Positions 8,771 through 18,381 are shown, numbered from the stretch's first letter. The stretch is DNA of 64,000 nucleotides from JAJYKN01 sp035516155 (GCA_035516155.1 DATJAP010000036.1:1-64000); one strand, 5' to 3'. Numbers and translations: made by a program. The notes: a model not told the origin generated them from the letters alone.

Positions 8771-9991
8771 ATGAAGAAATGGCTGTCCATAATAGTGGCA
8801 GCTGGCTTGCTCCTCTATCCCTTCGCGGCCTTTTCAGAAGACTACGGGTCGCCCATATCTCAGACGCAACAATCTCCGCCTGTAGCCCAGACGCTGATTC
8901 GTGAAGGCGATTTCGCGATCAAGTTAGCGGCTAAACTTAACTTGGGATTACCTGCCAACGAAACGGAAGCAGAGGAGTTACTGTCGAAAATCGAGATAGT
9001 TCCGCAAAACGGATGGCTATCCGATTATCCGGTGACGCCGGAGATCATAGGGCAGTTACGAAGCGCCATCGCCAAATCATCTGCCGATGGCAAACTGCCG
9101 ATGAATGCCGACGCGGCGACGAAAGGGCTCTATTCGCTCACGCAGGAATTGAATCAGCCCATCCCGGCACCGGAAGGGAGTTCGCCGCCCGAGCAGGACC
9201 AGACGACCACCTCTTCCACGAGTCCGGCGGACATCAATAATTACTACTATGAGCAGGGACCGCCGATTATCACCTACTATCCGCCCCCTCCTGATTATGA
9301 CTATCTCTACGACTGGGTGCCATATCCTGTTTTGTGGTTCGGCTTCTGGTTTCCCGGTTTCTATATTTGCAACAATTTCACGACCATAGTCGTCACGGGT
9401 TTCTTTGATCATGACGGTCACCACGAACACTGGAGAAGGGGGCTGGTGACTAACCGCATTATTGATCCCGTGACGCGAAGCGTCGCTGCAGTCGTTCCCG
9501 TGACAAGGACCAGCGCCGGCGTTGTACGTCCCGTTATGGCGCTCCGAACGGCCGGCGGCAATACGTTCAGGACCCTTCCGGACTTGAGGCAATGGGCCCG
9601 TGACCACGGTACCCGTACGGGAGCGGCTGGAACGTTCGGGAACGCTCCATTCAGGTCCAGAGGATTCGGCTCTGTCGAGGCCAGAAGATCCGCGGGAAAC
9701 ATTTATTTAAACAGCATTGAAAGGACGAGGGCAAACCAGATGCATCAAGACGTCATCGCCAGGGGGAGCGAACCGCGGTTTAGTGCGCCCGGTTCGTCCC
9801 GGAGGCTGTACCGGCCAGCTCCTCTTGAGCAACGACAATTCACCCCTTCGCGCATTCCTGAGCGATCGTTCAGCGCTTCCTTGGCAAGATCGGGCCAGGG
9901 TGCGGCGAGATCGTTCACAGGCAACGGGTGGGGCGCGCGAGGTTACGGTGGACGTCGTTTTTCGGGAGGGATGTGCCGGGGCAGGTGTTGA
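8771..9991 (+). CDS. Secreted protein of unknown function with Tyr/Pro-rich centre and Arg/Gly-rich tail
   Basis: A 406-residue exported protein, not assigned to a family. Residues 1-22 are a clear signal peptide ending AFS. Residues 35-120 are a helical region, 155-185 a tyrosine- and proline-rich stretch (PIITYYPPPPDYDYLYD), followed by an aromatic hydrophobic patch (WFGFWFPGFYICNNF) and a His-rich DHDGHHEHWRRG motif. The last 200 residues are basic and low in complexity, rich in R, S and G, ending GGMCRGRC. This resembles small envelope proteins that cling to membranes or nucleic acid, but that is guesswork. Strong AAGGAG ribosome site. Monocistronic, convergent with the YajG-like gene. 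Confidence 0.75.
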   Translation: MKKWLSIIVAAGLLLYPFAAFSEDYGSPISQTQQSPPVAQTLIREGDFAIKLAAKLNLGLPANETEAEELLSKIEIVPQNGWLSDYPVTPEIIGQLRSAIAKSSADGKLPMNADAATKGLYSLTQELNQPIPAPEGSSPPEQDQTTTSSTSPADINNYYYEQGPPIITYYPPPPDYDYLYDWVPYPVLWFGFWFPGFYICNNFTTIVVTGFFDHDGHHEHWRRGLVTNRIIDPVTRSVAAVVPVTRTSAGVVRPVMALRTAGGNTFRTLPDLRQWARDHGTRTGAAGTFGNAPFRSRGFGSVEARRSAGNIYLNSIERTRANQMHQDVIARGSEPRFSAPGSSRRLYRPAPLEQRQFTPSRIPERSFSASLARSGQGAARSFTGNGWGARGYGGRRFSGGMCRGRC

Positions 9992-10131
9992 GCGCTCTCG
10001 CAGTCTACAGTACCTGGGGAAAGAGGCCAAGAGCTGTGGACAAGCGGCCGATGGCTTTCACAGGCAAGAGTATGGAAAAGGGCTTTTCTTTCGTGCACAG
10101 GAAAAGTGCAACGGAGGGAGCGGAAGTCCGA

Positions 10132-10749
10132 TTATTTGTTTTTCAACACCGCCTCTTTGAACGTATCGTCCTTGAGAAGGGCGTACACCGCAGACATCGT
10201 TGCATCACTCAGGCTCTCGAAATAATTCTCTGCTTTGTAGGACCTGCCCCAGCGCGATGACGACGTGGAGACCATTCCCTCCCAGAGGACATTATCGTTC
10301 TTTGCCGATCTGAGTCTTACTTTCAAACCGACATCACCCGTGTATGTCGATTCTTCCGTAACATAAAACTTTACGATGTCGGCTTCGAGAATAAAGGAGC
10401 CGTTGTTCTTGACAACGCCGATACCGAATTCCGTGAGAACCTGCGCAAACCGGTCCGTGAGCCACGAGGCTACATTGTCCTTCGTCGTAACAAGCAGATC
10501 CTGGTCCGTGCCGCGTCGTTCCACATTTTTTCCGATTTCTTGAGGCTTTTTTCTGATGTCGTTAAAGGGTTTGATGACAAACTCCGTCTTGACAAAAGCG
10601 GTCAGATCGATGGCATCGAAAGAACTGGCCTGCTCAGTCGGCTTCCACTCAAGGGGGATGTTCTTCAGCTCAGCTTTCGAATCCGCGGCATGAGCAGCCG
10701 CAGAGAAACAGAAGAGTATGGCAAAAATCGTGAGACTGACAGGTTTCAT
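10132..10749 (-). CDS. YajG-like envelope protein
   Basis: A 205-residue exported protein with signal peptide ending AAAHA. The mature part matches the YajG-type layout: FVIKPFNDIRKKPQEIG, a helical ..LTEFGIGVV segment, ADIVKFYVTEESTYTGDV, KVRLRS and VLWEGM. Unlike E. coli YajG it has no lipobox cysteine, so it should be released to the periplasm rather than lipidated. ATG at 10749 was chosen over an upstream ATG because AGGAG stands 6 bases before it and the signal peptide starts there. It follows the SDR gene by 42 bases, probably in one transcript. Confidence 0.75.
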   Translation of the reverse strand: MKPVSLTIFAILFCFSAAAHAADSKAELKNIPLEWKPTEQASSFDAIDLTAFVKTEFVIKPFNDIRKKPQEIGKNVERRGTDQDLLVTTKDNVASWLTDRFAQVLTEFGIGVVKNNGSFILEADIVKFYVTEESTYTGDVGLKVRLRSAKNDNVLWEGMVSTSSSRWGRSYKAENYFESLSDATMSAVYALLKDDTFKEAVLKNK

Positions 10750-10791
10750 CGCATTCTCCTTCACGGGAAATTTTCTTCCATCCTTCATCGC

Positions 10792-11688
10792 TTATACCGC
10801 GGCCTTTTGCAGGAACCTCGCCAACCCTTCTTCAAACCGTATCGGCTCGACACCGAAGGCGTCGCGAATATCGCGCAAGCTGCAGACATTGTCCTCTTGA
10901 AGCATGATCAGCTGGTCCGTGGTCAGCGGCGGCCGTGGAAGGACTGCTTCGAGTACACGTGCGGCCGTCTGCATGAAAAAAAGGGGCATGTGGAGCTTCG
11001 GCCGTCTTACGCCCAGGATCCCAGCCATGGTGACGGTCATTTCCTCGTAGGTCAGTTGTTCCGGTCCACCTATTTCGAACATTTCATTCAGGTATGAGTC
11101 GCTTGTCACCGCCTTCTCGATGCAGGTTACAACGTCATCGATATAGATGGGCTGAATCTTCGAGGTGCCGGAACCGATAATGGGCAGAATGGGCGCGAAT
11201 CTTATCATTTCGGAAAGCCGGATCGTGAACTGGTCGCCGGGACCGTAAATGAGCGATGGACGGAGAATGGTGAAGGGGATGGACCCTGCGCGCACAAGTT
11301 CTTCGGCTTCCCACTTTGTCCTGTGGTAGGCGCTTTTAGCCCCGGGCCGTGTGCCGAGCGCGCTTTGAAAAAAGAAGTGAGGGACACCCGCTTTTTTTGC
11401 CGCGTTCAGGACGTTACGAGTCCCGTCTACATGGACGCTCTGAAACGTTGCGCCCGCTGTTTCTTGGATAATTCCCACGAGATGGACAACCCGCTCGCAG
11501 CCGGCCACAGCTTTTTCGAGCGATGCCTTGTCGGACACGTCGCCGGGAACGACGTCAACGCCGAGGTTTTTCAGCTCTTGAGCGCTGCCAGGATTCCTGA
11601 CGACCGCACGAACGGGAATATCGGCCTTGCGCAGACGCTTGATAACGTGGGATCCGACAAATCCCGTTCCGCCGGTAATCAGTATCAT
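10792..11688 (-). CDS. NDUFA9-like atypical SDR, NAD(P)-binding
   Basis: A 298-residue Rossmann protein starting MILITGGTGFVGSHV, with GGTGFVG as the dinucleotide loop at residues 6-12. It is closest in pattern to complex I NDUFA9-like/UDP-glucose 4-epimerase-like atypical SDRs (VHLVGIIQE, FQSALGT, YHRTKWEAEELVR, FTILRPSLIYGPGD, QPIYIDDVV). The YxxxK pair is present as YHRTK. The start follows AAGGAGG by 6 bases; the longer frame upstream is untranslated. In several bacteria these proteins are linked to quinone or lipid biosynthesis, but the substrate here is unknown. Confidence 0.82.
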   Translation of the reverse strand: MILITGGTGFVGSHVIKRLRKADIPVRAVVRNPGSAQELKNLGVDVVPGDVSDKASLEKAVAGCERVVHLVGIIQETAGATFQSVHVDGTRNVLNAAKKAGVPHFFFQSALGTRPGAKSAYHRTKWEAEELVRAGSIPFTILRPSLIYGPGDQFTIRLSEMIRFAPILPIIGSGTSKIQPIYIDDVVTCIEKAVTSDSYLNEMFEIGGPEQLTYEEMTVTMAGILGVRRPKLHMPLFFMQTAARVLEAVLPRPPLTTDQLIMLQEDNVCSLRDIRDAFGVEPIRFEEGLARFLQKAAV

Positions 11689-11847
11689 AATGCGCCTCCT
11701 TAAAGACGGGTAGACCATGCTACCACAGGACGCTGAGGAAATCACTAACTTCGAATCATGCCGCGTGTGCGAACGCAAAGAATGACAGCTTGCGGCCGTT
11801 CCGGCACTTCATATCCAGCGTGGCGATTTTCCCACCTGTCGAATATG

Positions 11848-14733
11848 CTAGAACAGCGCCGGCATCCAGAGTGCCAGGTAGACCGTCGATTCGCCTTGAT
11901 CGTCCAATCCTTTTGCAACCACGAATCGGAACGTGATCGGCACATAGTACGCAAGGTTTGTGTCAAGCCGGATTTCGGCTCCCACCGAGCGTTTGAAATC
12001 CCGGCTGCGAAATGCCTGGTCCCACGCATCGCCTGCTTCGGCGAAGACCGCTCCATGGAGGCGGCGGAGAAAGACAGGAGTGTTGTTCCAGCCCGTTTCA
12101 ATATCACTGATCGGAAAACGGTATTCCAGGCTCGCGAGGCCGGCTTTCTTGCCCCGGAATGCGTTAACGGGGTAACCGCGCAGATACACCGTCTCGTCTT
12201 CAACGGAAATGGTTGTGTCGCCCGGATCGTCTCCGCCGATCTGAAACGCTCCCTGAGGTATCACGTCGCCCGCCGAGGTCCCGGCGAAGGCCCGCGCCTG
12301 GAGGACGTGGTGCAGCCATGGGAAGTCGATATACTCATGCCAGTCCGCGGTGTATTTGGTGATATTGAAGTCGCTGCCGATCGATTTGTCGTATCGTTGA
12401 TAGCCCAGTTCGATGGTCCTCCCGTCTTCGGGGCTGATCGAAAACGCGTATTGCTGTGCGCTGTTAAACACGTAACTAACGCGGCCGGAGGTGAGATCGC
12501 CCTGTGCCGGTTGCGGGCCGGGCGGCAGCGGTGTGAGCGCCGAAATGTCTTGTCGCTCGTAAGCGATGGTCACGGTATGCTGATTCCGGAACTTAAGAAG
12601 CGGGAAAACGAGCGACAGATCAATTGTCTTTTCACGCTGTACATAGTCTCCACCCGTCCCGGTTAGGTCCAAAATGAGATTGCTGAACGTTGCATCCAGA
12701 TCGGATGCAGCGAACTGGATCGTCGGATAGAGTCCGTCGTAGGCATAGCCAAGGAAGTACCATTTACGGTGTGTTGTGGGACTGTAAAGTCCGTTCACGG
12801 CGTAGGTGTGGCGTTCAACGGCATCCTGTCCGAACGTCAGGAACCCGAAAAGATCGTGGCTTGCCTCGCTGTAGCCATACCAGGGGATCCAGAAGCGCGG
12901 TACGAGCGTGGGGAGCGGGTTATACGAACTCGTTTTCGTTTCAACCGGCTTTTCGGCATAGGCCATAACAGGATAGCGGTCCTCATAGGGCTCGGCCGCT
13001 TTCCATGATGCGGCATCCGCGGGCTGCAGGTGAATGTCGTACCCCCGGGAGCTGTAAGAGACAAACAAGAGCGTTTTGCCGTCGGGCGACGGCACGGGCG
13101 AGAACGCACCGCCGAGCACGTTTGTTATCTGGTAGATTTTTTTTGTTTTGAGTTCATACGAAAAGAGATTGAAGATGCCGGTTCGGTCCGAGCTGAAGTA
13201 GATGAATCTGCCGTCCGCGCTCCAGGAGGGGCTTCCGTCATTTGCGCGATCGTGCATCAGCTCCTCAATCTTCACGCCACGATTGTCGAGGATCCAGATG
13301 TCCTTGTATCCGCCCGGCTGCCACACGCCGACAACGATCCTGGTTCCGTCCGGGCTGAATCTCGGAGTCTCATAGAGGAAGTCGCTTTCCCCGGTGAGCC
13401 AGGTTATGTTTTTCTCTTCGATCAAGTCGCCCCTTCTGGCCGGAATGCTGGCCAAGGCGATTCTTGTCTTGCCGAGCCTGTTTATGACGAAAACGAGCTT
13501 TTTGCCGTCCGGAGAGGGATAAGGGTCCCGGGCCCGGAGCCCGCGAGTAATGGGAATCTCCTTGCCCCGTTTCAGGTCGTAGAAATAAATATCGTTGTAG
13601 ATGTTCGTGTTTCTGCTGATCTCTTCCTTCGTATAATAGATGCCGCTGTTGTCGGGACTCCATGCAATGCTATCGCCCGATGCCGTCGAGGAGGAGACAT
13701 TCTCGACCAGTTTACGGTCTCCCGTTCCGTCCGAGTTCATGAGGTAGATGCCGGGAAATTCATCACCATTTGAAACGGTATACGCAATACGTTTGCCGTC
13801 GGGTGACAGGGCGGGAGCGACGTTTACAAATCCACGCGTTGTCAGCGCAAGCGAGGTCGTCAGGCCTTTTGCGATCAATTCGTCACGCAGTCTGGTGTAG
13901 CGTGTTTTCAGTTCGTTCTGCCATTCGTCCCAGAGGTCGCTGTACCATTGGTCGAGCGTCCATTTTCCATTTGCATCTACAAGCCATGGCACACCGAACC
14001 TGCTGTAGCTGGTATAGATGTCCGCGAGCGCTTCCCTGCCGTATTTTTCGACGATAAAGCGGGTAAACCCCTCGCCGAACAGGTAAGGGACCTGGTCAGC
14101 AGGCCAGAAATCGGGAAAGACAGTGGCCTGGCTAAGGCGAGGGAAGCGGTCCTCCAGCACAGCGGTGCGAATGATCATCTCTGAGCCCGGTGAACGGCCA
14201 CGTCCGCCCGAAGTCTGCTCGGTCTCTTCATATACTGCAAGGCCCTCGATCATCCAAATGGGTTCGTACTGGTTCGGAAAGTAGAGCCTGCCGAAGATGT
14301 TCTGGATGACCGACTGAGCACCGTTCACCATGTCGAGGTGCAGAATATGAGTGTACTCGTGGGTGATCAGCAGCCGCATCCATTCGTCATACTCCATCGT
14401 GCCGAAGCCGGGCTGACCCAAGGGCCGGGTGATATAAAGCGTAATATGGTTGTAGGGAAAAGGCGTCGTGAGGCCGTTCGCATCATCCATGGCGTCCACC
14501 AGAACGAGGTGCGTCCGGCCTTTCGGGTCCCATTTGATGCGCGGGACAAGGCGGTCGTGTACGTCCTCGGCGATGACCGCCGCGCGGCTAGCGATCCCCT
14601 CTTCGCCCTGGTGGTAGTGGATCTCAAAGTGCTGGGTTTCGAGCGTTGTCCAGGTGAAGGCCGGATCGAATTTGGCTGAGGCAAGGGAGGCTGAAAATAG
14701 AAGCATAACGCAGACAGAGAGGATCTTTTTCAA
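11848..14733 (-). CDS. Exported peptidase-MA-like / PD40 propeller / Omp85-like barrel fusion
   Basis: A 961-residue protein with a signal peptide ending ASA (residues 1-20). Residues 30-290 look like a gluzincin peptidase: HEYTH at 125-129 with a downstream E163 in IEGLAVYEE as third zinc ligand. Residues 300-600 hold repeated PD40/TolB-type blades (SPDGKRIAYT, SPDGKKLVFV, SPDGTRIVVG, SADGRFIYFS). From about 620 to the end the sequence reads as outer-membrane strands, with LRGYP near 851-855 matching the Omp85 barrel RG[FY] loop, SLEYRFPI, and a terminal F. All metal ligands are intact, so it may be an active surface-linked protease. Its substrate is unknown. A promoter lies 45 bases upstream. 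Confidence 0.82.
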   Translation of the reverse strand: MKKILSVCVMLLFSASLASAKFDPAFTWTTLETQHFEIHYHQGEEGIASRAAVIAEDVHDRLVPRIKWDPKGRTHLVLVDAMDDANGLTTPFPYNHITLYITRPLGQPGFGTMEYDEWMRLLITHEYTHILHLDMVNGAQSVIQNIFGRLYFPNQYEPIWMIEGLAVYEETEQTSGGRGRSPGSEMIIRTAVLEDRFPRLSQATVFPDFWPADQVPYLFGEGFTRFIVEKYGREALADIYTSYSRFGVPWLVDANGKWTLDQWYSDLWDEWQNELKTRYTRLRDELIAKGLTTSLALTTRGFVNVAPALSPDGKRIAYTVSNGDEFPGIYLMNSDGTGDRKLVENVSSSTASGDSIAWSPDNSGIYYTKEEISRNTNIYNDIYFYDLKRGKEIPITRGLRARDPYPSPDGKKLVFVINRLGKTRIALASIPARRGDLIEEKNITWLTGESDFLYETPRFSPDGTRIVVGVWQPGGYKDIWILDNRGVKIEELMHDRANDGSPSWSADGRFIYFSSDRTGIFNLFSYELKTKKIYQITNVLGGAFSPVPSPDGKTLLFVSYSSRGYDIHLQPADAASWKAAEPYEDRYPVMAYAEKPVETKTSSYNPLPTLVPRFWIPWYGYSEASHDLFGFLTFGQDAVERHTYAVNGLYSPTTHRKWYFLGYAYDGLYPTIQFAASDLDATFSNLILDLTGTGGDYVQREKTIDLSLVFPLLKFRNQHTVTIAYERQDISALTPLPPGPQPAQGDLTSGRVSYVFNSAQQYAFSISPEDGRTIELGYQRYDKSIGSDFNITKYTADWHEYIDFPWLHHVLQARAFAGTSAGDVIPQGAFQIGGDDPGDTTISVEDETVYLRGYPVNAFRGKKAGLASLEYRFPISDIETGWNNTPVFLRRLHGAVFAEAGDAWDQAFRSRDFKRSVGAEIRLDTNLAYYVPITFRFVVAKGLDDQGESTVYLALWMPALF

Positions 14734-14776
14734 CGGTGCCCTCCGGGAGGCGCGATGTCACCCAGCATGATGCAAG

Positions 14777-14804
14777 ATCATAGCAGACGCCGCTTTTCTG
14801 TCAA
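14777..14804 (-). promoter_or_regulatory. Promoter for the peptidase-propeller-barrel gene
   Basis: Minus-strand TTGACA (14804-14799), 16-bp spacer, TATGAT (14782-14777). Start expected near 14770. Confidence 0.55.
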
Positions 14805-15533
14805 GGGAATAGATTGCGACGATATTCAGTTCCGCTCCTCCTTTGCCAATCCCGCCTGATGTGGTTATGTATCACAACGATTACGTCGGGGGCACAAAGA
14901 ACCTCCACGGGAGGGACGAGTGTTTTTGACGGAATTGTGAAGCGGCTTATGACGGGTTCCGTCATGATCATCTCGGTGCCGTTCTTCCCCAGCTGGGCCC
15001 TGCCGATATCGATGATGTCGGGGAACCTGTCCATAAGCAGGGTTAGGAGATCGCTGGGGAATATGAAGGAAAAGACCCCAGCTTCGACAGGGGAAGAAAG
15101 AAGTTGCCCTGTGAAGCAGCGCTCACGGTGAGCATGGTATCGAGCATCATGGTGAGATCCGCGAGTAGCCAGAGCGTGGCTGCTTCCTTATGGGTCGCCA
15201 CAGCTTCTTCGTCTTCATGAAAAAAAGCTCGACCACAAGCCAGAGGATGAGGAGGCTCCCTGCAAGCTTGATACAGCTCATTATGATAAATTGTGCCGGG
15301 AGTTGAAAGAAATATAATTTTTTGGCCAAGGCACCCGTTCATATGGGAAATTCACCAAGTTGATACTTACGATTTACATCAGCAATGTCATAACACTTTG
15401 ATTGCACGAGATTTCCATCTTTGGCATAGAGAATGCTATATAAAATAACAAATGCATTACTGAGACAGATCAAGACTAGAACGAATGGAGGATAATCGCT
15501 ATTGCTGCTTGATGAGAAAGGATCGATCGTCAA
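14801..15533 (-). pseudogene. Cluster of short, frame-shifted open frames (possible decayed membrane-protein gene)
   Basis: Several short minus-strand frames follow one another without ribosome sites: 15339-15533 (one hydrophobic segment, VLVLICLSNAFVILYSILYA), 15147-15329 (another, LAGSLLILWLVVELFF) and a frame open from about 15190 to 14801 (reading GVFSFIFPSDLLTLLMDRF then KTLVPPVEVLCAPDVIVVI). The hydrophobic and ordinary-looking composition suggests remains of one or two genes broken by indels, but no family is recognised and chance cannot be excluded. Confidence 0.25.
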
Positions 15534-15720
15534 AATTCTGGAGCGCTGCTCTGCTTTTGTAGATCTTTAGCGTTGCCGATGAACACGAGCGCTTGCATAA
15601 TCGTCTTGCATGGTATTCATATTCAGATTCGTACAAATCGGGCCCGGCCAAGGCAAACGGAGTCAGGGGGGGCAACAATTTTAAGAGATTTAATGTGCCT
15701 TGGTGAATGAGTAAATAAGT

Positions 15721-15836
15721 GAGCCTTTAAACGCGATATGGTTTAGGCCATAGGGCTATGCGCCTTTCATACTCGCGGGCCCGATGCCCTTGCTAATGCC
15801 GGAAGCGTTTGTTTTTACTGCTTCCGGCATTTTTAT
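15721..15836 (+). ncRNA. Candidate structured RNA with intrinsic terminator
   Basis: Three consecutive hairpins are visible: GCCT..AAAC with GTTT-AGGC (15723-15748), or an alternative GGC-CATA/TATG-C-GCC (15746-15764); GGGC-CCGAT-GCCC (15777-15789); and the terminator. No coding gene lies on the same strand for more than 5 kb downstream, so it would be a free-standing small RNA rather than a riboswitch. It does not match the GEMM, cobalamin, SAM, 6S or SRP consensus features I can recall. Promoter not identified. Confidence 0.35.
15796..15835 (+). terminator. Strong intrinsic terminator
   Basis: Perfect 11-bp stem ATGCCGGAAGC (15796-15806) with GCTTCCGGCAT (15820-15830), 13-base loop, then TTTTA. 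It is not behind any recognisable gene. Confidence 0.75.
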
Positions 15837-16418
15837 TTCCGGCGCGACGGAAATTCGATGGTATGGTGCCTGACCGAACAGGCCGGAAGATTATGACCCC
15901 ATTCGATAAACTTCTGTATCCTTTCTGTGCGCCCTCCCTGTACTTTGCGACAATATTATTACAGCATTTTGTGTAGACCCCGATCTGACGCTGTGGGATT
16001 CATGAATACTCTCGATTTTGCACTCAGGGGGGCTGTGCACGGGAAGGTCAGTATCGGTATATTTGTCCAAGACAGTATTTTTGCACTCTTTACTGTTGGG
16101 GAGCGGTTCTCAGTCGGACGTGCATTGTAGGGGATCACACAGGCGGGATCTGTATTATGTTATTCGCCGCCGATCGTATCTATGGTATGAGCAAGAATAT
16201 AAGGCCGGAAGAGTCGCCGATGCAGGCAACAATCAGCCATACGTATTGATGTATGCCGTTGCAGCGTCTCGACTGGCTTGGTGAGGTCTTCCCGGCGAAA
16301 CGGGTTTGCGGCAGTCTGATGAGCGGGCGGGGCGAATTCCAATGCACCGTCTCCCTGGCTGAATAGCTAATCTACGTGGAACCAACTCTGCGCGGCAGGA
16401 TGAAAACACAGCATTTCA
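15837..16418. other. Gene-poor stretch
   Basis: About 580 bases between the terminator and the DD-carboxypeptidase stop. Only short overlapping frames without ribosome sites are present on either strand. Confidence 0.45.
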
Positions 16419-17279
16419 TCAGTACAGGGGCTTCTGTTGAGCATCACGTGGACTTACCGGTTCGTATGCAGTCTCCAAATTCATCCCAATTTCCTCCAGC
16501 AGAAGCGTGCTTCTCCACAAGCTGCTTCTCGAACGCGCTCCGAGAACGGCTGTATAGAGAGGCCCTTTATCCGTGTTGATCGCGCAGACGAAGCAGTGCC
16601 TCGCCGTTCCTGTATACCCCGTTTTCCCTCCGATAATATTGTCCCTTTGCCAAAGGAGATTGTCTGAATTCTCCAGAAAGAGTTCCCTTCCGCTGGAGGT
16701 TACGATCAGGTATTCTTTCTTGCCCAGGATTTCCCGTATCAAAGGATAGGAGAGCGCAGTTTTTAAAATGAGCGCGAGATCGCTCGCCGTCGTGTACTGG
16801 GTCCCCTTCGGGAGCCCCGATGCGTTTGCGAAGAGCGTATTATTCGCCCCGATCTCCTTGGCCTTGAGGTTCATCAAGGCCACAAAGTCCTGCTCTGAAC
16901 CGGCTGTGGCTTCGGCAAGGGCAACTGCGGCGCCATTTATGGATTTCATCAGCGCGAGATGGAGGAGATCGGAAACAGTCATTTCCTCGTTGGGCCGTAA
17001 TCTTGGTTGTATGGAACGGGCTCTCGCGGCGTTTTTGCTTATGATAACATTTGTTCCTGGATCGAGATTGTCGATGACCACCATGGCCGTTACCAGTTTA
17101 ACGGTGCTTGCGGGAGCGAGTCTGGCATCAGGGAATTTCGCATAAAGAACCGCGCCGGAGGAATCCATAACGACCGCGGCTTTTGCCGGGATTCTTTTCT
17201 GAGAGAGCGCCGAAGAAGGCGCCGCCGGTATGAACAACAGGCTTGACGAAAGATATAGAATAAGAGAGAGACGTTTCAA
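16419..17279 (-). CDS. D-alanyl-D-alanine carboxypeptidase, peptidase family S11
   Basis: A 286-residue periplasmic PBP5-type serine peptidase that trims the terminal D-Ala from peptidoglycan stems. Motifs are in order: SxxK as STVK (S58-K61), SxN as SIN (113-115) and KTG (219-221). A signal peptide covers residues 1-24. The C-terminal beta-domain and amphipathic membrane anchor of E. coli DacA are missing, giving a short soluble form. The start is TTG at 17279: no in-frame ATG exists between it and the preceding stop, and the signal peptide begins exactly there. Confidence 0.93.
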   Translation of the reverse strand: MKRLSLILYLSSSLLFIPAAPSSALSQKRIPAKAAVVMDSSGAVLYAKFPDARLAPASTVKLVTAMVVIDNLDPGTNVIISKNAARARSIQPRLRPNEEMTVSDLLHLALMKSINGAAVALAEATAGSEQDFVALMNLKAKEIGANNTLFANASGLPKGTQYTTASDLALILKTALSYPLIREILGKKEYLIVTSSGRELFLENSDNLLWQRDNIIGGKTGYTGTARHCFVCAINTDKGPLYTAVLGARSRSSLWRSTLLLEEIGMNLETAYEPVSPRDAQQKPLY

Positions 17280-17520
17280 GGCAACCCCAAAGTTGAAAAA
17301 AATCGAACGATCGGCTCAGGACCTGGCTCCCCATCCGGATGTTCCAGGAAACGGCGGATGTGGGTTGCGCACGACCGTTGCTGATCAGCTGCCATGCATT
17401 TTTCAGATAGCGCGGCTAGTCTACCATAACGACTAGTGGTTTGTCCACACCATCTATAAAATAATCTTCCCTGGGAACTGAAAGGATTTGGGGTCGAACA
17501 GAGAAATGCAACAGGTGAGG

Positions 17521-18381
17521 TTAGGACAACCCTGACGTTTTTCGATAGTACCAGCTCATGACTTTCTCAAGATTCTGCAGAATGCTCTCCCTGGCGTTTA
17601 TGATGAAGATCCTGTCCCGGATCTGGAACAACTCCCGCTCCATTCGGATTACCCGCGGCGGGTCATCGTTCCGCCTCTGAAGTTCTTTCTCGAACATCGG
17701 CACGAGTTTGTCCGTCATGCGAAGTTCCGTATCCATGAGAAAAATGGATATGGCGGGCGCCAGATCCGCGACCCGGTCGAGAAACGCCGCAATCTCGCTG
17801 TCGTAAATCTGCTTGGGCGGCGAGGACTTGACTTCTCCATAGAGAAGCGAGTCGTCGATTTTCGCGATAACATCGTAATCCCCGCCGATATTCGGCCTCC
17901 TGAACTTGACACCCCATGCGGCCTCGGCACCGAATTCCCTCCTGAAGATCTCGGTAACATACCACTCAAGCGTTTCTCCGAAACTTGTAATCGGTCTTTT
18001 GGTGAGTGTGTATGACTTCCCGTGTTTTCTGACGAGCTTGATGGACTGCAGGTAGTCCAGATATTCTTTTGTTACCGATTGCGTGGCATAACGCGCAACG
18101 TTTTCAACGGTAAACTGGTCCTGGTGCCTGATCACGTCGCGGAGGAAGAGCCTGAAGGAGTACTTGTGCAGCATATGGTAGTAGCTGGTCAGATACGTAT
18201 CGAATGGGACCAATATGTTTTCTGCCGGTTCTTTCTTATATATCATAAAGCCTCTGCGCTTTAACAGCATGAAGAGGCTCGGAGATTGCCGGGTCAGGGC
18301 CTTGCGGAGCCGTTTGACTTCCGACCTCAGGCGGGCAAGTTCGCCGCTTGTTTTATCGTCGTCCATGGGGTCATGCGTCAT
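17521..18381 (-). CDS. Predicted PD-(D/E)XK nuclease-like protein with N-terminal coiled coil
   Basis: A 286-residue protein, probably cytoplasmic. Residues 10-32 form a charged coiled coil. Residues 85-135 look like a small winged-helix region. Residues 136-190 carry a restriction-endonuclease-like core: an acidic helix (ETLEWYVTEIF), GGDYDVIA with D168/D170, then YGEVKS with E183 and K185, the E-x-K of the fold. The second half predicts mixed helix/strand. No methyltransferase, helicase or other defence gene is nearby, so a DNA-repair or housekeeping role is as likely as restriction. Family not identified. Confidence 0.6.
   Translation of the reverse strand: MTHDPMDDDKTSGELARLRSEVKRLRKALTRQSPSLFMLLKRRGFMIYKKEPAENILVPFDTYLTSYYHMLHKYSFRLFLRDVIRHQDQFTVENVARYATQSVTKEYLDYLQSIKLVRKHGKSYTLTKRPITSFGETLEWYVTEIFRREFGAEAAWGVKFRRPNIGGDYDVIAKIDDSLLYGEVKSSPPKQIYDSEIAAFLDRVADLAPAISIFLMDTELRMTDKLVPMFEKELQRRNDDPPRVIRMERELFQIRDRIFIINARESILQNLEKVMSWYYRKTSGLS

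Noticed and set aside
15721..15836. Possible cyclic-di-GMP (GEMM) or other riboswitch
   Set aside because: The conserved core sequences are missing and no gene follows on the same strand; reported only as a structured RNA candidate.
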